In this document: piece by piece, positions 1 through 5,830 of the stretch
Layout: each line of letters begins with the position of its first letter
Position numbering within the stretch: the first letter of the stretch is position 1
Assembly: GCA_022563135.1 (NCBI GenBank)
Contig: JADFNZ010000030.1
Coordinates: 1 to 13,798 of the forward strand
Origin: Chloroflexota bacterium
Lineage (GTDB): Bacteria; Chloroflexota; Dehalococcoidia; DSTF01; RBG-16-68-14
Length of the DNA stretch: 13,798 nucleotides
Direction of reading: 5' to 3'
The notes under the pieces: model-generated
What the model saw: the letters and a program-made list of their open reading frames with translations, nothing else
The model's database searches: none
What the model was told of the DNA's origin: nothing
Made by a program: the position numbers and the translations under genes

Positions 1-82
1 CGTTCGCCGGAGGACGCGCGCGACCGGCCCGGCGCTTGGGGGCGGGCGTGGGACGTTTCGACGACGCCTTGCGCGGGCTCAT
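1..82 (-). CDS. 5' end of an unidentified gene with a very basic N-terminus (partial)
   Basis: An ATG on the minus strand (82-80) overlaps the ribF stop codon as ATGA, and the frame stays open to the window edge for 27 codons. The visible peptide starts MSPRKASSKRPTPAPKRR and is dominated by Lys, Arg, Pro and Ala, with no membrane segment yet. The ATGA junction repeats the one between the UroD-like gene and ribF, so this looks like the third gene of a translationally coupled operon. Basic, disordered N-termini occur in many DNA- and RNA-binding proteins and in FtsK-type translocases. The visible part cannot decide between these, and I assign no function. No clear Shine-Dalgarno sequence precedes it, which is normal for a coupled start. 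Confidence 0.5.
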   Translation of the reverse strand, partial: MSPRKASSKRPTPAPKRRAGRARPPAN

Positions 83-1017
83 CTCTGGCCGCTGGCGAAA
101 TAGGCGTGGGCTTCAGCGACATCGCGGCCGATCTGAGCGACGAGCTCGTCGGCGTCCTCAAAGCGGCGCTCATCGCGCAGCCGGTGGAGCAGCTCGATGC
201 GCAGCTCCTGCTCGTAGCAGTCGCCGTCGAAGTCGAAGAGGTGGGTCTCGATCGTAGGCCGGCGTTCGTCGAACGTTGGGCGCTTCCCGACGTTGGTGAC
301 GGCCGTGTATGCGCCCTCCCCCAGGTATGCCCGCGTCACGTAGACACCGAAGCGGGGCAGGGCCAGGTCTGGGCCCACCGCGATGTTCGCCGTCGGGAAG
401 CCGATCGTGCGGCCCCGCTCCGCGCCGCGAACGACGGGCCCCCGCAGCGCGAACGGCCGTCCCAGGAGGCGCATGACCGCCTCCATGTCGCCCTGCGCCA
501 GCGCCTCACGGATTTTGCCGGAGCCTACCTTCTCCCCGGTCTCCGTCAGCAGGGAGACCGTCTCCAGGCGAAAGCCGCGGGACTTGCCGAGCGCGCGGAG
601 CTGCGCGGCGCTCCCCTGGCGGTCGCGTCCCAGGGCGAAGTCCGGCCCGAGCAGCAGGAGCTGGAGTTGGAGCTGGTCGATCAGCAGCTCTACGAACTCA
701 TGGTAGGAGAGCTGCGCCAGCTCCGAGGTGAACGACAGCACGCCCACGCTATCGACGCCTAGCTCCCGCAGCAGCGCGACCCGCTCCTCCAGGGAGCAGA
801 GGTAGCTCACAGGCGCTTCCGGTCTGAGTACGGCAATGGGATGGGGGTGGAGCGTGATCACCACGCTCGCCAGCTCCTCCGCTCGCGCCCGTTCAAGCAG
901 CACGGCAACCAGGCGCTGGTGGCCGCGGTGGACGCCGTCGAACTTGCCGATCGTGACGGCGCTGGCCCGGCCGGGAGCTACGCGAGCCAGCTCCTCGCGC
1001 GCGAGCTGGGTGGTCAT
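79..1017 (-). CDS. ribF: Bifunctional riboflavin kinase / FAD synthetase
   Basis: This cytoplasmic enzyme phosphorylates riboflavin to FMN and adenylates FMN to FAD. The 312 residues match the usual RibF length. The N-terminal nucleotidyltransferase domain (about 18-185) has VTIGKFDGVHRGHQRL at 21-36 with the GxxDGxHxGH signature, GPDFALGRDRQG near 124-135 and a variant of the SSTxIR loop reading VGSGKIR (164-170). The C-terminal flavokinase domain (about 186-305) has GRTIGFPTANI (202-212), PRFGVYV (221-227), TNVGKRPTF (241-249) and ETHLFDF (257-263). The ATG overlaps the stop of the upstream UroD-like gene (ATGA at 1017-1014), and the ribF stop overlaps the start of the next gene in the same way. 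Translation of the three genes is therefore probably coupled. No FMN riboswitch is visible; ribF is internal to the operon. Confidence 0.95.
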   Translation of the reverse strand: MTTQLAREELARVAPGRASAVTIGKFDGVHRGHQRLVAVLLERARAEELASVVITLHPHPIAVLRPEAPVSYLCSLEERVALLRELGVDSVGVLSFTSELAQLSYHEFVELLIDQLQLQLLLLGPDFALGRDRQGSAAQLRALGKSRGFRLETVSLLTETGEKVGSGKIREALAQGDMEAVMRLLGRPFALRGPVVRGAERGRTIGFPTANIAVGPDLALPRFGVYVTRAYLGEGAYTAVTNVGKRPTFDERRPTIETHLFDFDGDCYEQELRIELLHRLRDERRFEDADELVAQIGRDVAEAHAYFASGQR

Positions 1018-2021
1018 GGCCTGGGCGCGCGGACGGCCTCGACTGCGGCGCGCAGGTTCGATGGCGGCGTCAGCGGTGAGATGGCACAGCCCGGCCCGGC
1101 CAAGAAGCGCTCACCCTTCGTCTGCGTTATCGCCTCCTGCACCTGCGCCCGCACCTCGTCCGGCGAGCCGCTGAGGAGCGTGCGACGTTCGTTGAGCCCG
1201 CCCATCACGGCCTTCTCCGTTCGCCCCGCAACTTCCGTGAGGGAGGGGTTATCCGGCGCGTGCACGGCCCAGTTCACGGCGGCGACGGGATAGTCCAGCA
1301 GGCCCTCCAGGCGATTGTTGCCGCGGCAGACGTGGAGGATGTTCATCGGAGCGCCCTCCGCCGCGGCCAGCACCCGCAGGTCGTATTGCCGGCCAAACGC
1401 GTCGTACTCCTCATCGGAGCAGGCGTCACGGCTGCCCCACTCCGTCGTCGCGAAGAAGATGCCGTCGGCGCCCGCGCCCAGGGCGGCTCGCGAGTAAGTG
1501 GCCAGCGTCTCCGTCACCGGCTCCAGCGCGGCGTGGAGGGCGGCTGGCTCCTCGGCCATCCAGCGTCGCACGAGGTCGCGGTCGCTGTTCGCCATGCGGT
1601 CGATGACGGAGAGGGGAGAGAAGACGGTCTGCACGAAGGGAACCTCGCCTTCGAGCTCGCCGGCGATGAGCCGCAGCGCCTCTAACTGCTCGCCGAAGGA
1701 GCCGGCCTGCACATCGGCGGGAGTGATCGTTCGGAGGTCGCTGGCTTCGCGCAGCACCCAGTGTTCCGTCTCCGGGCCACGGCTGCCGTCGCCAGAGGGA
1801 CGGTAGCGGCAGCCCCAAGCCTCAGCGAAGTAGCAGGCGCGGGGGTTCACCTTGAGGTAGTCGTAATCGAAGGCGCGCACCGGCTCGAGCATGGCGGCCG
1901 CCAGCCCTTCCGCTGTCCACTCGCGCAGAAAGTCGTGGCCCCAGAAGCTGATCGGCGGCCGGTCGACCGGGTGGCCGCGGAGAGCGGCCGTCACGCGCTC
2001 CCGTTTTGTTATCTCGGACAC
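1014..2021 (-). CDS. Uroporphyrinogen decarboxylase (URO-D) superfamily protein, probably methyltransferase-like and not HemE
   Basis: 335 residues with the URO-D fold pattern: an N-terminal KRERVTAALRGHPVDRPP (6-23), a central GADGIFFATTEWG (184-196) and a C-terminal GPGCAISPLTPPSNLRAAV (309-327). True HemE has a WxMRQAGR loop after the DRxP segment; here the sequence reads ISFWGHDF, so heme synthesis is unlikely. His230-x-Cys232 and a late Cys311 reproduce the H-x-C...C zinc ligand pattern known from the MtaA/MtbA/CmuA methyltransferase branch, which suggests thiol methyl transfer from a methyl-corrinoid; the substrate cannot be told. No corrinoid-protein gene is adjacent. The start is a GTG preceded by GAGGCGAG at about 5 nt. 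It is the first gene of a coupled operon with ribF, behind a sigma70-like promoter at 2134-2106. Confidence 0.82.
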   Translation of the reverse strand: MSEITKRERVTAALRGHPVDRPPISFWGHDFLREWTAEGLAAAMLEPVRAFDYDYLKVNPRACYFAEAWGCRYRPSGDGSRGPETEHWVLREASDLRTITPADVQAGSFGEQLEALRLIAGELEGEVPFVQTVFSPLSVIDRMANSDRDLVRRWMAEEPAALHAALEPVTETLATYSRAALGAGADGIFFATTEWGSRDACSDEEYDAFGRQYDLRVLAAAEGAPMNILHVCRGNNRLEGLLDYPVAAVNWAVHAPDNPSLTEVAGRTEKAVMGGLNERRTLLSGSPDEVRAQVQEAITQTKGERFLAGPGCAISPLTPPSNLRAAVEAVRAPRP

Positions 2022-2054
2022 GTTTCTCGCCTCGTTCCGTTAGCTAAAGTGAAA

Positions 2055-2075
2055 GAGAGGGGCGATACCCCTCTC
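2055..2075 (-). promoter_or_regulatory. Hairpin in the 5' leader of the UroD-like/ribF operon
   Basis: A perfect 8-bp stem, GAGAGGGG (2055-2062) and CCCCTCTC (2068-2075), encloses a 5-nt loop. It lies between the predicted transcription start (about 2099) and the GTG at 2021, so it would form in the untranslated leader. In the minus-strand direction it is followed by a mixed TTTCACTTTAG, which is too weak a U-tract to call a terminator. It could stabilise the leader or modulate expression. No known riboswitch class is recognised. Confidence 0.4.
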
Positions 2076-2105
2076 CATAGAATAGACGATATGTTTCTGT
2101 CCGGC

Positions 2106-2134
2106 ATCCTAGCACGGGGTCGGAACGGGGTCAA
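2106..2134 (-). promoter_or_regulatory. Sigma70-like promoter for the UroD-like / ribF operon
   Basis: On the minus strand TTGACC (2134-2129) and TAGGAT (2111-2106) are separated by exactly 17 bp. The -35 box matches the consensus at five of six positions and the -10 box at four of six. This predicts a start near 2099 and a leader of about 78 nt to the GTG at 2021. The promoter sits just upstream of the divergent VanZ-like gene. Confidence 0.55.
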
Positions 2135-2147
2135 GCAAAGCGTTCCG
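2121..2147. promoter_or_regulatory. Inverted repeat over the -35 box, possible operator
   Basis: CGGAACG (2121-2127) and its exact reverse complement CGTTCCG (2141-2147) are 13 bp apart. They flank the -35 hexamer (2129-2134) of the minus-strand promoter and end directly before the ATG of the VanZ-like gene. A third CGTTCCG is at 2033-2039. The placement suits a dimeric repressor acting on both divergent genes, but 7-bp arms can arise by chance and no regulator gene is adjacent. Confidence 0.3.
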
Positions 2148-2537
2148 ATGCCCTTCCTGCGGCTCACCTGCTGGCTCGCCGTTGCCTCCTGGCTGGGCGG
2201 CATCTTCTATCTCTCGCAGCAGTCGGAGCCGCTGGGAGCGACAGTTGGTGCGAACGATGCCGTATTGGCGCATCTCGGGCTCTATGCGGGCCTGGCCGCG
2301 CTCCTCCTGTGGACTCTGCTGCTCAGCGCTCCCAGGCGCGGTCCTCTCCTCTTGTGGGCCGCGGTTGCATTCGGCCTCGCGGTGGCCTATGGCGTGAGCG
2401 ATGAGTACCACCAGTCGTTTGTGGCCGGGCGGAGCGCCACGGCTGATGACATCGGCTTCGACGCGGCGGGAGCCGCGTTCGGCGTCGGCTTCGCGCTGCT
2501 CGTGGCCAGGTTCGCCGCGCGCTTCTCGCGGCGCTGA
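2148..2537 (+). CDS. VanZ-like family integral membrane protein
   Basis: 129 residues with four hydrophobic segments (about 5-22, 36-60, 66-82 and 104-121). The signature of the VanZ-like family is clear: His42 in HLGLYAGLA, then SDEYHQSFVAGRSATADD (84-101) followed by a Gly/Ala-rich last helix. VanZ gives low-level teicoplanin resistance in enterococci, but most chromosomal homologues have no known function; this one is simply a small inner-membrane protein and should not be read as a resistance gene. The frame extends upstream to 1761, but that part lies inside the UroD-like gene on the other strand, so I start at ATG 2148. An in-frame ATG at 2091 is an alternative. Neither has a clear Shine-Dalgarno sequence. 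Confidence 0.8.
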   Translation: MPFLRLTCWLAVASWLGGIFYLSQQSEPLGATVGANDAVLAHLGLYAGLAALLLWTLLLSAPRRGPLLLWAAVAFGLAVAYGVSDEYHQSFVAGRSATADDIGFDAAGAAFGVGFALLVARFAARFSRR

Positions 2538-2607
2538 AGCCACGCGCCTAAAGGTTCTCTCTGTTCCGCCGATGCTCTAGTAGATACGCAACCGCAAAAA
2601 GAGGAAC

Positions 2608-4191
2608 ATGATGTCTTCGCTCCGCAAGCTGGCAGAGCTGTCAGCGCTCACCACCGGTGTGCTCCCGCCTGGCGAAGCGGTCGAACGCGCCATCCCGCTG
2701 CTACGGGAAGGCATGGGAGCTTCTGACCTCCACTTGATTTATGGCTCGGACGCGGGGTTCCGGTCCTTCGGCGCGACGGCGACCCCCGGCTTTAGCGACG
2801 TCGCGCTGTGGCTGATCAATCAGGACCTGACCTCGCGCGACGGCGCATGCGCGTTCGATGTGCGCCAGGGGAAGGTGGAAGCCTTTCGCGCCGCCGCCTC
2901 GCGACACCCTTGCGAGTATGTGGCGGCCCTCGTGCCCGTCTCGAATCGCACGGCGGAGATGGTCGTGGCGCGCGGTTCGTGGCCGCGCGGCTTCGGCGCG
3001 GGCGCGCACCGATTTCTGCGGTCGGCGCTGCCGGCTACTGCGCTCATCTTGGAGCGCCGGCTCGACTCGAGCCGCGCGGAGAGGCAGCGCCACCAGCTAA
3101 GCGCCCTAGCGAACATCTCCCGCGTCATGTCGCAGTCCGAGGATCTGGAGGCGGTGCTGACGAGCATCGCCGGGACTATCTCCACGGTCACGGGCATCGA
3201 CTACATCTGCGTCGACATCGTTGATGCGGATGGCAACGTGAAGCTCAGGTGTGTCAACTCGTCGCGTCCCGGCACCGAGGAGCTGTGGAAGCGCTGGCAG
3301 CGAGGAGCGAGCCGCCCTGACCCGGTACGCAGGACAGTGCTCGCAAAACGGGAGCCGCTGCTCTTCGCCGAGGCACAGACGGACGAGCGCATCCCTGAGG
3401 GCGGCAGAAACTACTTCACTCGTACGCTCATTCGCTCAACGGCCTGCTTCCCGCTCCTGGCGAAGGACGAAGTGCTCGGTGTGCTATCGTTCGCTTCGCA
3501 CCGGCCGCTGGAGTTCACCTCGTCAGAGATCGAGCTGCTGGAGGGGCTCGCGGCGCAGGTTGCCGCTGCCATCAAGGGCATACAGCTCTACCAGGAGCTG
3601 GCGGAGTCTGGCTCGCAGCTCAAGCGCCTGAACGACCAACTTCAGCAGAGCATGGGGGTGGAGCACCACCTGGCCCGCACTGACACGCTCACCGGCATCC
3701 CCAATCTCCGCTTCCTGGACGAGACGATCCAGGCCGAGTGCACCCGCGCGCGTCGCTACGGGAAGCCCTTAAGCATCGTCATGGCCGACGTCGACCACTT
3801 TAAGCTCGTCAACGACCAGTACGGACACGCCGCGGGCGATCACGCCCTGCGCTTTGTCGCCCGCCTGGCGCGCGAGAGCTGCCGTGAGGTCGATGTCGTG
3901 GGACGCCGGGGCGGCGATGAGTTTCTGTTCGTGCTGCCGGCGACATCGCTCAAGGACGCCGCGATCTTCGCCGAGCGCTTTCGCGAGAGATTGGCCGAGA
4001 ACCTTGTGCCCAACCCCGCCGGCGACCCGATCCAGCTCACGATCAGCCTGGGTGTCGCGCAGTGGGACGACGAAACGATGAAAGGGCCGGGCTGTATGCT
4101 CGATCAGGCCGACCAGGTCATGTACGCTGCGAAGGCGCTGGGCCGCAACCGAACGATGGTTGCGGACGGCGATTCCGCCCGCGCCGCCTAA
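2608..4191 (+). CDS. GAF-GAF-GGDEF diguanylate cyclase
   Basis: A 527-residue soluble signalling enzyme that should make cyclic di-GMP from two GTP. Residues about 10-150 resemble a divergent GAF-like sensor, about 165-328 form a clearer GAF domain (ending in GVLSFASHRPLEFTSSEIEL, 291-310), 329-350 look like a short signalling helix, and 355-518 are the GGDEF domain. Catalytic features are intact: DTLTGIPN (359-366), ADVDHFKLVND (393-403), and GGDEF at 435-439. An RxxD inhibitory site (Arg426 to Asp429) lies exactly five residues before GGDEF, so feedback inhibition by c-di-GMP is expected. No transmembrane segment or EAL domain is present. The ATG at 2608 follows AGAGGA by a few bases; a second ATG is the next codon. 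It ends convergent with scpA, with overlapping stop codons. The ligand of the GAF domains is unknown. Confidence 0.93.
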   Translation: MMSSLRKLAELSALTTGVLPPGEAVERAIPLLREGMGASDLHLIYGSDAGFRSFGATATPGFSDVALWLINQDLTSRDGACAFDVRQGKVEAFRAAASRHPCEYVAALVPVSNRTAEMVVARGSWPRGFGAGAHRFLRSALPATALILERRLDSSRAERQRHQLSALANISRVMSQSEDLEAVLTSIAGTISTVTGIDYICVDIVDADGNVKLRCVNSSRPGTEELWKRWQRGASRPDPVRRTVLAKREPLLFAEAQTDERIPEGGRNYFTRTLIRSTACFPLLAKDEVLGVLSFASHRPLEFTSSEIELLEGLAAQVAAAIKGIQLYQELAESGSQLKRLNDQLQQSMGVEHHLARTDTLTGIPNLRFLDETIQAECTRARRYGKPLSIVMADVDHFKLVNDQYGHAAGDHALRFVARLARESCREVDVVGRRGGDEFLFVLPATSLKDAAIFAERFRERLAENLVPNPAGDPIQLTISLGVAQWDDETMKGPGCMLDQADQVMYAAKALGRNRTMVADGDSARAA

Positions 4192-4931
4192 CCCCCCGCC
4201 TCCGCTACGACCGCGACCAAGCTGATATCGCCGAAGATGGTGTCCTGCTCGGCGGAGAGCTGTACCGCCTTGATCAGCTCAAGCACGGCGAGGAAGGCGA
4301 CGATCACGTCCACACGGGTTCGGCAGGACGAGATGAACGTGCGAAAGCTGAGCCGCTTCCCCCGTCGCAGCGCCTCTGAGAGCTCCCGCACCTTCTGCCC
4401 CACCGTGACCGTATGCCGCTCCACCACTCCCTGGGGCTCCTCCTCAGGCTCTCGCGCCAGCACCTCCTGAAAGATGTTGAGCAGGAGCTCAAGCGTGACG
4501 CCGTCCAGGCCCGTGGGCAGCGGCAGGTTGTTGGGCGGCGCCAACCGCGGATAGGCGTGAAGCCCGCGCTCCTCGATCTCGCGCAGAACGCCGGCGGCCT
4601 GCTTGAAGCGCTGGTACTCTCGAAGCCGCCGCACTAGATCCTCGCCGATCTCCTCCTCCGGCTCCTCGTCGACGCCCGGCCGTGGCAGAAGTGCCCGCGA
4701 TTTCAGGTAGAGGAGTCGCGCGCCGATGGCGATGAACTCAGCTAGCGCGATCGCGTCGATCTGTTCGGCCGAACGAAGGAAGGAGAGGTACTGATCGGTG
4801 ACCTGCACCAGGGACACCGCGGTAACATCCAGGTCCTCCTTCTCGATGAGCTGGAGGAGCAGGTCGAGCGGCCCTTCGAAGACCGGGAGCTGGAACTGGA
4901 AGGCGGCGGTGCGTTCTGTCTCAGAGGTCAT
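4188..4931 (-). CDS. scpA: Segregation and condensation protein A
   Basis: ScpA is the kleisin subunit of the bacterial SMC-ScpA-ScpB condensin, bridging SMC heads during chromosome organisation and segregation. Counting from the ATG at 4931, the protein has about 247 residues, normal for the family. The N-terminal SMC-neck-binding segment contains FQLPVFEGPLDLLLQLIEKE and the central helix AEFIAIGARLLYLKSRALLP, both typical of ScpA. The middle is acidic and variable, and the C-terminal winged-helix part reads DVIVAFLAVLELIKAVQ. A GTG at 4952 would add seven residues, but it has no better ribosome site and most of the family begins close to the FEGPLDLL motif. scpB, often the next gene, is not present: the downstream neighbour is the convergent diguanylate cyclase, whose stop codon overlaps this one (4188-4191). 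Confidence 0.93.
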   Translation of the reverse strand: MTSETERTAAFQFQLPVFEGPLDLLLQLIEKEDLDVTAVSLVQVTDQYLSFLRSAEQIDAIALAEFIAIGARLLYLKSRALLPRPGVDEEPEEEIGEDLVRRLREYQRFKQAAGVLREIEERGLHAYPRLAPPNNLPLPTGLDGVTLELLLNIFQEVLAREPEEEPQGVVERHTVTVGQKVRELSEALRRGKRLSFRTFISSCRTRVDVIVAFLAVLELIKAVQLSAEQDTIFGDISLVAVVAEAGG

Positions 4932-5000
4932 GGCGGGACAGCCTTGAGCCACAGGATAGCAGAATCAGAACGGAGAGGATACGCGGCACGCGTTCGCCTC

Positions 5001-5038
5001 TTTCCGCCACAGATGGGCACAGACCACCACAGACATGG
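5001..5038. repeat. Degenerate CCACAGATG / CACAGAC intergenic repeat remnant
   Basis: The stretch contains CCACAGATGGGCACAGAC followed by CACCACAGACATGG, a run of loosely repeated CACAGA units. Arrays of CCACAGATG..CACAGATG type are a common noncoding repeat in many bacterial genomes, recognised by spurious peptides such as ICVHLW; here the minus strand would give a similar VCAHLW. It lies in the 246-bp gap between scpA and the small gene at 5178. I see no other gene in that gap. Confidence 0.4.
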
Positions 5039-5075
5039 TCGAGGCCGGACGGGTGGGGTGAGCGGTCGAGATCCG

Positions 5076-5106
5076 TTTTGCAAAATCGCCTTATTTGGTC
5101 TACGCT
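5076..5106 (+). promoter_or_regulatory. Possible promoter with a TTTTGCAAAA palindrome
   Basis: A perfect 10-bp palindrome TTTTGCAAAA lies at 5076-5085. Inside it TTGCAA (5078-5083) could be a -35 box, 17 bp ahead of TACGCT (5101-5106). Both match the consensus only partly. A competing pair, TTGCCA (5140-5145) and TATAGA (5161-5166), has a short 15-bp spacer and would leave almost no leader. Either could drive the gene at 5178; the evidence is weak. Confidence 0.25.
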
Positions 5107-5177
5107 GGTAGGCATATGTGATTCCGGCCTGCGGGGAACTTGCCAGCGGATAGATATGGATATAGACGGGTAGCGGA

Positions 5178-5621
5178 ATGCTTAGTCTCATTATTGTATC
5201 GTCAGTAGCAGGAGGAGCTGCGCTTGTAGGCATTCTCCTGTGGCTGAGAGAGATGTTTAGGCAGCGAGTGCCTGAACTCAGGCAGCGTGAGGTAATCATC
5301 ACGCAAATCGTCGCGTTCCTCCGGCTCAATGATAGAGACCCGGGAAAGAATGGAAGGCTCTTCATTACGAACCAGCGCCTCATCTGGGAGCCAATCCGCT
5401 TCCCTCTTCCTAAGCTCGGCGCCCAGGCTTGCGAACTGACCGAGATTGTCGAATGCATAATTACTGAGCCCCTAAGCTTCATTGGGCGGACGGTTCTAAG
5501 CGTTGCTGTGAACGACCAAACGTGGGAATTGTGGATAGGCATTTGGCCTTCCCAGCAACTGGCCGAAGAATGGAGAGACCGAATCTTGGCGCAGCCTCAG
5601 TCTGCGGCTCAAGACTCTTAG
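5178..5621 (+). CDS. Small membrane-anchored protein with a PH/GRAM-like domain, function unknown
   Basis: 147 residues. Residues 4-22 form one hydrophobic helix followed by basic residues (REMFRQR, 24-30), as in an N-terminal anchor. Residues about 58-137 resemble bacterial PH or GRAM-like domains: GRLFITNQRLIWEP (59-72) has the G-x-L-x-x-T-x-x-R-L-x-W pattern, followed by a central strand pair and a closing Trp-containing helix (AEEWRDRI, 129-136). I do not recognise a specific family, so the domain call is by pattern only. The ATG at 5178 has a weak upstream GGGTAGCGG. The gene is visibly less GC-rich, especially at third codon positions, than its neighbours, and it sits between two tracts of repeat remnants. 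This suggests recent acquisition or relaxed constraint. A 204-residue frame on the opposite strand overlaps it but is less convincing. Confidence 0.62.
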   Translation: MLSLIIVSSVAGGAALVGILLWLREMFRQRVPELRQREVIITQIVAFLRLNDRDPGKNGRLFITNQRLIWEPIRFPLPKLGAQACELTEIVECIITEPLSFIGRTVLSVAVNDQTWELWIGIWPSQQLAEEWRDRILAQPQSAAQDS

Positions 5622-5754
5622 AGTATGGAGCCTTAGAAAGAATGGGGGGGGGCTGCTTCTTTTGCCGGACAGCCGCGTGCCAGATTCTTCGCTGCGCTCA
5701 GAATGACGGATCGCGGCTCCAACGCGCGCAACGCTGCTCTCGTGCGGGAATACA
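5622..5754. other. Noncoding stretch with G-run
   Basis: Between the PH/GRAM-like gene and the hairpin behind aroF there is no supportable gene. A run of nine G (5644-5652) is present. GGCTC (5606-5610) and GAGCC (5628-5632) with nested ACTC/GAGT could form a weak hairpin across the stop codon at 5619-5621. The remaining part contains the repeat listed at 5683-5707. Confidence 0.4.
5683..5707. repeat. GATTCTTCGC...AGAATGAC type dispersed intergenic repeat
   Basis: The segment begins GATTCTTCGCTGCGC and ends TCAGAATGAC. This is a very widespread noncoding repeat, familiar from spurious translations such as VILSAAKNL and RHSERSEES; here the minus-strand frames do read VILSAAKNL and RHSERSEES. 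It contains short inverted arms ATTCT (5684-5688) and AGAAT (5700-5704). Only this one copy is visible in the window. Confidence 0.6.
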
Positions 5755-5785
5755 GCGGGGGCAGCCGGTGTCCGGCTGCCCCCGC
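5755..5785 (-). terminator. Strong GC hairpin downstream of aroF, probable terminator or RNA 3'-end structure
   Basis: GCGGGGGCAGCCGG (5755-5768) and its exact complement CCGGCTGCCCCCGC (5772-5785) form a 14-bp stem with a 3-nt loop, starting 46 bp past the aroF stop. Reading on the minus strand it is followed by TGTATTCC, not a U-tract, so it is not a textbook intrinsic terminator. It can act for both converging transcripts, or protect the 3' end. Confidence 0.5.
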
Positions 5786-5812
5786 AGGCGGTGTCCGGCT
5801 GCCCCCGCAGGC
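5767..5812. repeat. Two exact tandem copies of a 23-bp unit
   Basis: The unit GGTGTCCGGCTGCCCCCGCA plus GGC occurs at 5767-5789 and again, without change, at 5790-5812, with GGT of a third copy. It duplicates one arm of the adjacent hairpin, so two copies can compete for a single complementary arm at 5755-5768. Confidence 0.85.
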
Positions 5813-5830
5813 GGTACTCACGCTTGAAGG

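Noticed and set aside
106..762. A 218-codon open frame on the plus strand inside ribF
   Set aside because: It is antisense to a protein with full RibF motifs, has no recognisable domain, and long shadow frames are usual in GC-rich DNA.
1761..2147. N-terminal extension of the VanZ-like frame
   Set aside because: It runs through the UroD-like gene on the other strand and its sequence is not membrane-like; the VanZ homology begins after 2148.
2148..2537. Glycopeptide resistance gene vanZ
   Set aside because: Only the broad VanZ-like family is supported; no vanA/vanH/vanX or regulators are present.
4928..5542. A 204-codon minus-strand frame across the scpA-aroF island
   Set aside because: It overlaps the better-supported PH/GRAM-like gene, includes the CACAGA repeat remnant and shows no domain pattern. 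It cannot be fully excluded because the island has unusual composition.
5767..5812. Short CRISPR-like array
   Set aside because: The 23-bp units are directly adjacent with no spacers and only two copies, so this is a tandem duplication.
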